This document shows positions 49,676-56,729 of a stretch of 64,000 bases of DNA, in pieces (within the stretch, counting starts at the first letter, position 1; every line of letters begins with the position of its first letter). Location of the stretch: the NCBI RefSeq assembly GCF_000732485.2, contig NZ_JAQV02000022.1, positions 62,001 to 126,000 of the forward strand. The letters run 5' to 3'. Below the pieces are notes generated by a model, which had not been told where the DNA came from, ran no database searches, and saw only the letters and a program-made list of their open reading frames with translations. The DNA is from Bacillus sp. SJS (GTDB lineage Bacteria; Bacillota; Bacilli; Bacillales; Bacillaceae). Made by a program: the position numbers and the translations under genes.

Positions 49676-50257
49676 TTAAAATGCCAGGATTCCGAGCAGA
49701 ACAATCAATGCTCCTGCAGCCTTATTGATGAATGAAAGGTGCGGTACAATTCTTTTCTTGAATGCACTCACTCCGATGGACAGAATCAGCCACCAGAAGG
49801 ACGCTCCGAGAAACACCCCTCCTATTAAAGCAAAACTGGAATCAAGCCCCTTATCAAATCCGAGACCTGTAAACATGGCTGCAAAGTTCAAGATTGCAGC
49901 AGGATTGGTGATCATCAGCAAAAACGTAGAAGCGTACATCCTGAACAGCGTCTCTCCCTCTAATTGCGCTGCATTGCTGGCAGGTTTTTTTAAGAACGTT
50001 TTGATCCCCAGATAGATTAAAAATACAGAACCGAATACCTTTAGATAAAATTCATATTTCATAAGAAAGGAAGAAACCATTGAAAACCCAAACGCCGCGA
50101 TTGCTGCGTAGATGATATTCGCTGTAACGGCCCCAAATCCCGTTAAAAAGCCCGCGCTTTTTCCCTTTGACAGTGTTCGCTGAATGCACAAGATTCCGAT
50201 TGGCCCAACGGGTGCCGAAACGGAAAAACCAAGAATAAACGCTTTAAGAAAGAGCAT
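49676..50257 (-). CDS. LysE/RhtB-family amino-acid exporter, second copy
   Basis: 193 residues, six helices. AFILGFSVSAPVGPIGILCIQRTLSKGKSAGFLTGFGAV is the LysE/RhtB signature, and TNPAAILNFAAMFTG the conserved helix-4 region. It is paralogous to the gene before it. The ATG at 50257 follows CAGGTG and overlaps the upstream stop by 14 bp, whereas a start at 50287 would lie deep inside that gene. Exports an amino acid; which one is not visible. Last gene of an Lrp-LysE-LysE operon. Confidence 0.85.
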   Translation of the reverse strand: MLFLKAFILGFSVSAPVGPIGILCIQRTLSKGKSAGFLTGFGAVTANIIYAAIAAFGFSMVSSFLMKYEFYLKVFGSVFLIYLGIKTFLKKPASNAAQLEGETLFRMYASTFLLMITNPAAILNFAAMFTGLGFDKGLDSSFALIGGVFLGASFWWLILSIGVSAFKKRIVPHLSFINKAAGALIVLLGILAF

Positions 50258-50870
50258 AAAATACACCTGCCAAAAAGAAGATTCCAAACAAAATCATCAC
50301 TCCGCCTGATACCCGGTTAATAGCCGTTAACGAGTTTTCCCCCATCCGCTTCTTAAACCATCCGGCGCTAAACGATAAGATCCCCCACCACAAAGCAGAT
50401 CCAGAAAAAATACCAAATACAAGAGTGAGTGCTGATGCAGCCGCGCCGTCCGAGACGATCATACCGGACGCCCCTAAGATTGCGGCAAAGGATAAAATCG
50501 TCATTGGATTAGCCAATGTGAGAAGGAAGCTTGAAAAATAGCTCCCCGCAATCGTTTGGCCTGAAGCATGTGCAGCCTTTTGAGAAGGCTTGGAAAGGAC
50601 GGTTTTCACCCCCAGGTAAAGCAGAAAAATAACACCAGATAATTGAATCCACAGCTTGTTTCCAATGAGCACATCAGAAATGGCCGTCAGACCGAAGCCT
50701 GCGATTAAACCGTACACGGCATCAGCTGATGCGGCACCTAATCCTGTTGCAAAACCGGAGGCTTTACCTTGGGACAGTGTCCTCTGAATACACAAAACTC
50801 CAATTGGCCCCACTGGTGCTGCAATCGAAAGACCCATCAGCATTCCTTTAATCGTTAGCAGAATATCCAT
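50244..50870 (-). CDS. LysE/RhtB-family amino-acid exporter, first copy
   Basis: 208 residues, six helices; signature GLSIAAPVGPIGVLCIQRTLSQGKASGFATGLGAASADAVYG and LANPMTILSFAAILGA. It starts immediately after the stop of the Lrp gene (TAA-ATG), with AAAGGAAG as the site. Similarity to the following gene in the same positions suggests tandem duplication, and the two may act together. RhtB-type exporters release amino acids when internal pools rise; the upstream Lrp regulator fits sensing the same amino acid. Confidence 0.86.
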   Translation of the reverse strand: MDILLTIKGMLMGLSIAAPVGPIGVLCIQRTLSQGKASGFATGLGAASADAVYGLIAGFGLTAISDVLIGNKLWIQLSGVIFLLYLGVKTVLSKPSQKAAHASGQTIAGSYFSSFLLTLANPMTILSFAAILGASGMIVSDGAAASALTLVFGIFSGSALWWGILSFSAGWFKKRMGENSLTAINRVSGGVMILFGIFFLAGVFYALS

Positions 50871-51329
50871 TTATCTTCCTTTATGGATGGGCAGCCGGGT
50901 TGTTTCTTTTGCCGTATCCATGACAATCGTTGTTTTTGTTCGAATGATTCCTTCCAGTCCCTTGATTTCATGGCTGATCACCCTGTCCAGATCCTTCGTA
51001 TTCCGGCAGCGGATTTTCAGCAGGTAGTCATCTTCACCTGCAATATGATGGCATTCCTGAATCTCTGCCAAGCTGTTCATTAATTGGAGGAAGGGACCTC
51101 TATGTTCCGGACGGGCTAAAGAAACGGCAACAAATGCTGTCAGCTCGCAGCCTGCTAAATCGGCATCAATTAAGGCCCCAAATTTCTTGATTATCCCCTG
51201 TTCCTGCAGACGGCTCACTCTCTCTGCTGCAGCTGGAGCAGACAATCCGATTTGGGCAGCAAGATCCGCCCATTTTATTCTGGAATTGTCCATAAGAATC
51301 TCTATTATTTTCATATCGAAAGAATCCAA
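50871..51329 (-). CDS. Lrp/AsnC-family regulator of the LysE operon
   Basis: 152 residues: HTH (FDMKIIEILMDNSRIKWADLAAQIGLSAPAAAERVSRLQEQGII) and RAM ligand domain (LTAFVAVSLARPEHRGPF ... ECHHIAGEDDYLLKIRCRNTKDL ... GIIRTKTTIVMDT). The start is a TTG at 51329, 8 nt after GAAGGT. It is fused to the next gene by TAAATG, so it is the first gene of the exporter operon and probably its activator in response to the exported amino acid, as in other Lrp-LysE pairs. Confidence 0.87.
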   Translation of the reverse strand: MDSFDMKIIEILMDNSRIKWADLAAQIGLSAPAAAERVSRLQEQGIIKKFGALIDADLAGCELTAFVAVSLARPEHRGPFLQLMNSLAEIQECHHIAGEDDYLLKIRCRNTKDLDRVISHEIKGLEGIIRTKTTIVMDTAKETTRLPIHKGR

Positions 51330-51443
51330 CTCACTTTACCTTCTTTTAATAAGTATTTATAAATTATACTTATTTTACTAAGGTTATTCAACATTTTCAA
51401 CAATAAAAAAACAGCCAGCGCAAGGCCAGCCGTTTTTCTTCTA

Positions 51444-52427
51444 TTATATTCTTTTTTTCACATGAAAATACGTTACCGCCAATGCCAATACCAAAACCGT
51501 CCCTTTTACGATTTCAAACGCATAATAGGGAAGATTCATCATCGTGAGACCGTTGAGCAGCACTCCGATCAGCGCTGCCCCAAAGAACGTCCCGAGAGCA
51601 TTGGGCTTTCCGGCTCCGAGGACGGAGAACCCTACGAATACAGCGGCGACCGCTTCCATGAGCATGGAGGCACCGGCGTCGATTTGGCCTGATCCGACGC
51701 GGGCAGCAAATAAAATACCCGCCAACGAAGCGAATACGCCTGATACCGTATAGGCAGCGAACTTCACTTTATTCACGCTAATCCCCGAGAGCCTTGCTGC
51801 TTCTGCGTTTCCTCCGGTCATGTACAGGATCCGTCCCCAGCGGGAGTGGTTTAATATCCAATAGACGATAGCAGTAAAGAGAAGCATGATGACAACAGGG
51901 ACCGGTACGCCGGCAATCTGTCCCTGTCCAATCCACAGGAACGATTTGTAAAACTCTCCGGGTGCAGTGCCTCCTGCTGTCAGCGGCATATGGCTGTAAA
52001 TCGAGTATCCTTCCGTGTATGTCCGGTGAATTCCGGTAATGATGTACATGGCACCAAGTGTCGCCAGCAGATCCGGTATGCCGATTTTCACGATTAAAAT
52101 AGAATTAAAGATTCCGACCAGTATTCCGACTCCGATTGGCAGCAGCAAAACGAGCCATAGCGGCAGCTCATACCAGACCATGAGAGAGGAGGAAATGACG
52201 GTTGCAAGCGACATCGTTGCTCCCACCGACAAATCGAACCCGTCTACAATCAGCGTGAACGTTACGCCAAGGGCGAGCAGCGTAACGATGGAGATTGAAC
52301 GAAGAATATCCGATAGATTGCTATATGAAAAAAATGCGTGATTGACAAAGCTAAAATAAACTAAGATAACCGCCATCAATACGACGGCGCCGTATTTATA
52401 CAAAAACCCGATGAGCTTTTCCTTCAT
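51444..52427 (-). CDS. Sugar-type ABC transporter permease (RbsC-like)
   Basis: 327 residues with about nine or ten helices; LALGVTFTLIVDGFDLSVGATMSLATVISSSL, GIPDLLATLGAMYIITGIHRTYTEGYSI, SGISVNKVKFAAYTVSGVFASLAGILFAARVGSGQIDAG and AVAAVFVGFSVLGAGKPNALGTFFGAALIGVLLNGLTMMNLPYY are the BPD_transp_2 family landmarks. It forms the channel of the transporter encoded by this operon. The ATG overlaps the end of the ATPase gene by 32 bp. Control comes from the SAM riboswitch at the operon head. Confidence 0.88.
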   Translation of the reverse strand: MKEKLIGFLYKYGAVVLMAVILVYFSFVNHAFFSYSNLSDILRSISIVTLLALGVTFTLIVDGFDLSVGATMSLATVISSSLMVWYELPLWLVLLLPIGVGILVGIFNSILIVKIGIPDLLATLGAMYIITGIHRTYTEGYSIYSHMPLTAGGTAPGEFYKSFLWIGQGQIAGVPVPVVIMLLFTAIVYWILNHSRWGRILYMTGGNAEAARLSGISVNKVKFAAYTVSGVFASLAGILFAARVGSGQIDAGASMLMEAVAAVFVGFSVLGAGKPNALGTFFGAALIGVLLNGLTMMNLPYYAFEIVKGTVLVLALAVTYFHVKKRI

Positions 52428-53928
52428 GGATGTCTTCCTTTCCGCCGCTTGCGTAAAGCAGAATCTTGTCCTGTGTGGCTTCTTCTTTTGTCAGCTCTTT
52501 GACGATCCTGCCGTCATACATAATGAGAATTCGGTCAGCGATGCCCAGAATTTCGTTCATTTCGCATGAAAAATAGAGAACCGCTTTTCGTGCTTCAGTC
52601 AATCGGCGGATGAGCTGGAATAAATCTTTTTTCGCTCCGACATCGACCCCCTTGGCCGGTTCGTCAAACAGGTAAACCTTTGCGTCTCCATACATCCATT
52701 TGCCGATTGCAACCTTCTGCTGATTGCCTCCGCTTAAGTTTTCAGCAGGCGTCAAAGGCGAATCCGTTTTGATACCAAGCTCCGTGATCATCTGTTCAGC
52801 ATGCAGTTTCTCTTTTTTCCGGTTCATTTTCAAAAACGAAGAGAAGGATTTCAAATGAGGAAACGACATGTTTTCCAGGATGGACTCATGAATGAAGAGC
52901 CCTTCCTTTCTCCGCTCCTCCGGGATTAGCGCGAATCCAGCTTTAATGGCTTCAGAAGGCTCCTTAAACCGATAAAGCTTTCCGTCTAAGAGAACCTTGC
53001 CTTTCTTCCAGTCGTTCAGCCCGAAAAGCGTTTTCGCAAGCTCTGTCTTTCCCGCTCCGACTAATCCGGCAAATGCTACGACTTCCCCTTCTGCAACAGA
53101 GAACGAAATGCCCTTCAGGCGCTCCTCATCCTCCAGTCCATCTACTTGAAGAAGGGTTCGGCCAATCTCCGTTCCCTCCTCCTGCATTTCCTGGGTGAGG
53201 GCCCGGCCCAGCATGGTCTCGACAATCTGCTCCTGCGTGACCTCTGCTGTTTCAAATGTTTGAATGGTGCTTCCGTCTCTCATTACCGTAATCCGATTGC
53301 AAAGCTCAAATACTTCCGGAAGACGGTGGGAGATAAAGATACAGCCGACTCCCTGCTTTACAAGCCTTTGAACAATGGAGAAAAAATGCTTCGTTTCCTC
53401 GATTGACAGAGGCGCCGTCGGTTCATCAAAAATAATGATTTTCGCCTTGCGGACAAGAGCCCTTGCAATGAGCACCATTTGCTTTTGGGCAAGCGTTAAT
53501 TCAGAAGCCTTTTTGGCAACCGGAATGCGGTCCTCCTGGAGCAGCTTGAGCGCTTCCTTCGCCTGCTGATTCAATTTTTTTCCCGAAACCGTCCATTTTT
53601 TGGAGGAGGAGAAGGAGTCGAGCATGATGTTGTCGGCAACCGAAAGCTGAGAAACGAGCGCTGTATCCACTTCCTGATACACACAATCGATTCCGAGTTC
53701 TTTCGCTTCTTTTGGCGAGCGAATTTGAACGGGCTGCCCGTTCAAAAATATTTTGCCGCCATCCTGCTTATATGCCCCGGACAGGATTTTCATCAGCGTG
53801 CTTTTCCCCGCTCCATTCGCTCCAAGCAGCGCATGAACTTCCCCGCTTTTCACCTCTATATGGGCATTCTTCAGTGCTTCCACACTTCCGAATGTTTTGG
53901 AGATGTTCTCCATTCGCAGAAGGCTCAT
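52396..53928 (-). CDS. Sugar-type ABC transporter ATP-binding protein (RbsA-like, tandem NBDs)
   Basis: 510 residues with two ABC modules. First: GANGAGKSTLMKIL, QEVDTALVSQLSVADNI, signature-like ELTLAQKQMVLIARAL, Walker B IIIFDEPTAPL. Second: FAGLVGAGKTELAKTL, NLSGGNQQKVAIGKW, VYLFDEPAKGVDVGAKKDLF. The second module's first motif (GLVGAGKT) and NLSGGNQQ are standard for RbsA/MglA-type proteins. The ATG at 53928 follows GGAGGGAGG; a start at 53964 overlaps the upstream gene. Couples ATP hydrolysis to import through the permease encoded next. Confidence 0.89.
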   Translation of the reverse strand: MSLLRMENISKTFGSVEALKNAHIEVKSGEVHALLGANGAGKSTLMKILSGAYKQDGGKIFLNGQPVQIRSPKEAKELGIDCVYQEVDTALVSQLSVADNIMLDSFSSSKKWTVSGKKLNQQAKEALKLLQEDRIPVAKKASELTLAQKQMVLIARALVRKAKIIIFDEPTAPLSIEETKHFFSIVQRLVKQGVGCIFISHRLPEVFELCNRITVMRDGSTIQTFETAEVTQEQIVETMLGRALTQEMQEEGTEIGRTLLQVDGLEDEERLKGISFSVAEGEVVAFAGLVGAGKTELAKTLFGLNDWKKGKVLLDGKLYRFKEPSEAIKAGFALIPEERRKEGLFIHESILENMSFPHLKSFSSFLKMNRKKEKLHAEQMITELGIKTDSPLTPAENLSGGNQQKVAIGKWMYGDAKVYLFDEPAKGVDVGAKKDLFQLIRRLTEARKAVLYFSCEMNEILGIADRILIMYDGRIVKELTKEEATQDKILLYASGGKEDIHEGKAHRVFV

Positions 53929-53947
53929 CTTCCTCCCTCCTTCTCTC

Positions 53948-55021
53948 TTATTTTCCTTCTTCAAGCTTTTTCAGCTCATCCGTATAGCCCTGTTCGCTTT
54001 TCCCCCAGCCTTTTACGTGCTGATCCAGGTCATTCGTTGTCACCTGCTCCTTCGGGAGGGCTTCCTTCGTCACAAATACCGGCTTCAATTTCACTTTTTC
54101 CTCCACGCTGTCCCCATTGATTTTCTGATAAGCATAGCGTACCTGGATGCGGCCGATGTCTTTCGGATCTACTGCTGCAGAAGCGACCCATGGGCTGTTT
54201 TCCTTTTGAATCATCTGAAGATCCTCATCACTCATATCAATCCCATAAACCTTGATATCGGTTCTTCCCGCCTGTTCAAGAGCTCGGACGGCACCTTTAG
54301 CAAATTCATCCCAGGCAGCCCAAACGGCTGTAATCTCGCCTTTGTTTGGATACTGCTTAAGGATCGCTTCCATCTGAGCCTGTGTATCAAGAGCCGTATT
54401 TTGGGTGGCGGCACCAAATGCGGCCACTTCCTTAATGCCTGTGTTTTCTTTCAAAAATTGCTGATACGCAACTTGGCGGCGTTCCATCGGGGCAAAGCCT
54501 GCCACCCAAATTTTCACGATATTTGCTTTTCCGCCCGAATCTTTAGCCAGCTGTTCAAGGGTCATTTGCGCCATATCCTGATCGCCCTGTTCGATTGAGG
54601 TTACTCCTTTTGCTTCTACACCTGCATCAAAGGCGACAACCGGAATCTTTTTGCTGATCGCCTTTTCCACTCCGGCAGTCAGTGCTTCCTTCGTTCCGTG
54701 GTCAATTAGAATCGCGTCAAATCCCTGATTAATTGCTGCATCCACGTTGGATGCCATTTTTGCCAAATCGCCGTCAGAGGTAAACACGACTGTTTGCCCG
54801 CCAAACTTGCTCGTCTGCTCTTTAACCCCTTCTATGTATTGAGCAGAGAATGTTCCAAGGTTCTGCTGCATAATAAGGGCGATTTTCTTTCCTGCGAGCG
54901 CATTGTCTTTACTTGCTTTTGCTTTTGTTCCTGCCTGTTCCCCAACTTTCGGCTGGCAGCCTGCAAGCATGGCAAGAATGAGAAGCGCAGCCAGAATGGT
55001 CTTTGCATATTTTTTTGTCAT
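53948..55021 (-). CDS. Sugar-type ABC transporter substrate-binding lipoprotein (SAM-riboswitch regulated)
   Basis: 357 residues. The signal peptide MTKKYAKTILAALLILAMLAGC ends in the lipobox LAGC, giving a membrane-tethered protein. A Peripla_BP_4 fold follows: KKIALIMQQNLGTFSAQYIEGVKEQTSKFGG, NQGFDAILIDHG, KKIPVVAFDAGV, QGDQDMAQMTLEQLAKDSGGKANIV. First gene of the operon, so the S-box upstream controls all three. The ligand is not known; a methylthioribose-type sugar would explain both the RbsB-like fold and SAM control. RBS GGGGGAG. Confidence 0.86.
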   Translation of the reverse strand: MTKKYAKTILAALLILAMLAGCQPKVGEQAGTKAKASKDNALAGKKIALIMQQNLGTFSAQYIEGVKEQTSKFGGQTVVFTSDGDLAKMASNVDAAINQGFDAILIDHGTKEALTAGVEKAISKKIPVVAFDAGVEAKGVTSIEQGDQDMAQMTLEQLAKDSGGKANIVKIWVAGFAPMERRQVAYQQFLKENTGIKEVAAFGAATQNTALDTQAQMEAILKQYPNKGEITAVWAAWDEFAKGAVRALEQAGRTDIKVYGIDMSDEDLQMIQKENSPWVASAAVDPKDIGRIQVRYAYQKINGDSVEEKVKLKPVFVTKEALPKEQVTTNDLDQHVKGWGKSEQGYTDELKKLEEGK

Positions 55022-55080
55022 GATCTTACTCCCCCTAATTCAAATATTCCGGACGTTTTTCGAGGGCTTTTCTTACCGGA

Positions 55081-55119
55081 AAAATAGGAAAAGCCCCTTT
55101 CTCATAAAGAAAGAGGCTT
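55081..55119 (-). terminator. SAM-controlled terminator (expression platform)
   Basis: On the minus strand, AAGCCTCTTTC-tttat-GAGAAAGGGGCTT followed by TTCCTATTTTT. Its 5' arm, AAGCCTCT, is complementary to AGAGGCTT at the 3' end of aptamer helix P1, so terminator and antiterminator exclude each other. Confidence 0.9.
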
Positions 55120-55145
55120 GAAGAATTAAAGTCGTCTTCTAAAGC

Positions 55146-55310
55146 CTCTTATCTCTCAGAAAGGTAAAAAACCTTTCTGTTGGAATTAGCACCGTGCCTT
55201 CAGGGTCAAAACCCTGGCGCGTCTTGCTTTCGCGCCCCGTCTCGCGACGGAATTACGGTCGGTTGCTGGGCATCATAGGGCCAAATCCCTCCGCCTGCTC
55301 TGGATAAGAG
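55146..55310 (-). promoter_or_regulatory. SAM-I riboswitch (S-box aptamer)
   Basis: Minus strand, 5' to 3': CTCTTATCCAGAGC, GGCGGAGGGAUUUGGCCC, AUGAUGCCCAGCAACC, GGUGCUAAUUCC, CUGAGAGAUAAGAG. These are the S-box core elements in order, with P1 formed by CTCTTATC and GATAAGAG. High SAM should stabilise P1, allow the terminator at 55081-55119 to form and shut the operon off. It precedes an RbsABC-like transporter. Confidence 0.95.
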
Positions 55311-55349
55311 TGCAATCTGAATAGTATGAAATTTTATTTCCTGAGCTGA

Positions 55350-55378
55350 ATATTATCACCATTTTTTGAAGCCTGCAA
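55350..55378 (-). promoter_or_regulatory. Promoter of SAM-regulated transporter operon
   Basis: TTGCAG (55373-55378), 17-nt spacer and TAATAT (55350-55355) on the minus strand, about 40 bp before the aptamer. Confidence 0.75.
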
Positions 55379-55571
55379 CATTTTTTTGAAAAAACTTTCC
55401 ATTCAACCGAGAGTTAACGCCCCTTAATGATACACATTTTAGTGGATCAGACAGAGCGTATATTTTGTGCTAAATAGCCATATGGCAGAGGCGTGTTCCA
55501 TGCTCTCAAGCCTCCAATATTTCTGCATCAAAGCTGCTTAACGATGCCCCCATACTTGATTTTAAAATAGT

Positions 55572-55997
55572 TCAAAGTCCTTTCTCTTCCGAAGGCTTCA
55601 GCGCCATCATGGCTCCAAAAAATTGGGAAGCCGTGCTAAAACAGATAAAAGCACAAAGCTCGCTTATCTCCTTCTCGGTGTAACCCTTTTTTACTACATC
55701 AAAAACGGCTTCCGGAATGGATCCTTTATGCTTTAGAAATACTTCTGCAAATCCTGCTGCTAAAGAGATTTTCTCATCAAATTCAGCCGGATCGGGCTTA
55801 CCCTTTGCCTTGCAGTATTCACAGCCGTTTTCCTGTGCGAGCGTTCTTCTAATTTGTTCTTTTAACTCGGCTGATAAGGCGCCGTCCGCCTCAAGTGTTT
55901 CGCCAAGACTCGTCCACTGTCTCATAATCTCTGGATTGTGGCCAAGCAGTTTTTGAAAGGGCGTATCTCCAATTGGGGCAAAATTAATGGTTGTCAT
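55572..55997 (-). CDS. Carboxymuconolactone decarboxylase/AhpD-like protein
   Basis: 141 residues of all-helical CMD/AhpD fold, with the redox motif CEYCKAKG (CxxC) followed by the helix FDEKISLAAGFAEVFLKH and the C-terminal EKEISELCAFICFSTASQFFGAM. AhpD-like proteins reduce peroxides through the Cys pair; the true donor is unknown. The ATG at 55997, third of three in a row, is best spaced from GAGGAGG. Divergent from the Lrp-family gene at 56115, which may regulate it. Confidence 0.82.
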   Translation of the reverse strand: MTTINFAPIGDTPFQKLLGHNPEIMRQWTSLGETLEADGALSAELKEQIRRTLAQENGCEYCKAKGKPDPAEFDEKISLAAGFAEVFLKHKGSIPEAVFDVVKKGYTEKEISELCAFICFSTASQFFGAMMALKPSEEKGL

Positions 55998-56114
55998 CAT
56001 CATTCCTCCTCTCCATAATGATAGAGAAGCTTAAAGATGAATTACATGCTGTTTGTAAGTAAAAAGAATAATTAACAGATTAAAAGATACAAAAAAGGAG
56101 CAAATACTTTACGT

Positions 56115-56552
56115 ATGAAAATTGATGACATAGACCGAAAACTATTAAATGAATTAAACAAGAACAGCCGGATTTCCATGAGAGAACTCGGCAGAAACAT
56201 CGGGATGTCCTCTCCCGCTGTTTCTGAACGCATTAAGCAAATGGAATCATACGGCATGATCAGGGGCTATACATTGGATATTGATTATGGCAAAGCAGGA
56301 TATCCGATCAGCTGCATCATAGAAGCAGTTATCAAAAACGGGGAATACAGTCGTTTCAGACGTCATATTGAAAGCCTTACGAATGTAGAGTTTTGCCACC
56401 GGATTGCAGGTAACGCCTGCTTTATGCTAAAAGTGCATTTTGAAACTCTCCAAAAAACGGAGGAGTTTATAGACGGTATTTCCAGCCTCGCTCAAACCGT
56501 CACACACATCGTTTTCTCCGAAGTGGAGACGGCATTCCGGTTTAAAGAATAG
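56115..56552 (+). CDS. Lrp/AsnC-family regulator
   Basis: 145 residues: HTH (DDIDRKLLNELNKNSRISMRELGRNIGMSSPAVSERIKQMESYGMI) and RAM domain (ISCIIEAVIKNGEYSRFRRHIESLTNVEFCHRIAGNACFMLKVHFETLQ). The only in-frame start is ATG 56115, with AAGGAG 14 nt upstream, further than usual, so translation may be modest. Divergent from the CMD protein gene. The sensed amino acid is unknown. Confidence 0.84.
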   Translation: MKIDDIDRKLLNELNKNSRISMRELGRNIGMSSPAVSERIKQMESYGMIRGYTLDIDYGKAGYPISCIIEAVIKNGEYSRFRRHIESLTNVEFCHRIAGNACFMLKVHFETLQKTEEFIDGISSLAQTVTHIVFSEVETAFRFKE

Positions 56553-56568
56553 GCTGGCATTATGTTTT

Positions 56569-56679
56569 TAAACACCTGTTAGTGTGAGACTTTCTGCGAG
56601 GGCAGCGGGACACATGAGACTCCGGCTCACCATCCGCCCAAGGATAAGCGGATGCTTGCAGCGGAACAGCCAAGTTTAA
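56569..56679 (-). repeat. Bacillaceae-type GC-rich intergenic repeat, copy 2 (diverged, inverted)
   Basis: About 111 bp related to the element at 45961-46107 in opposite orientation. Shared landmarks: AACACCTGTT at the left end, GCAGCGGGACA, TGAGACTCC, GGCTCACC, GCTTGCAGCGGAA and ACAGCCAAGTTTA at the right end. Several internal stretches are deleted or changed, so it is a decayed copy. Confidence 0.72.
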
Positions 56680-56696
56680 CAGATCTAAATAATAAA

Positions 56697-56720
56697 AGAA
56701 CCAGTCCGAAAACTGGTTCT
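56697..56720 (-). terminator. Terminator of yhgE
   Basis: AGAACCAGT-(loop)-ACTGGTTCT on the minus strand, followed by TTTTATT. Confidence 0.85.
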
Positions 56721-56729
56721 CTCTTTATC

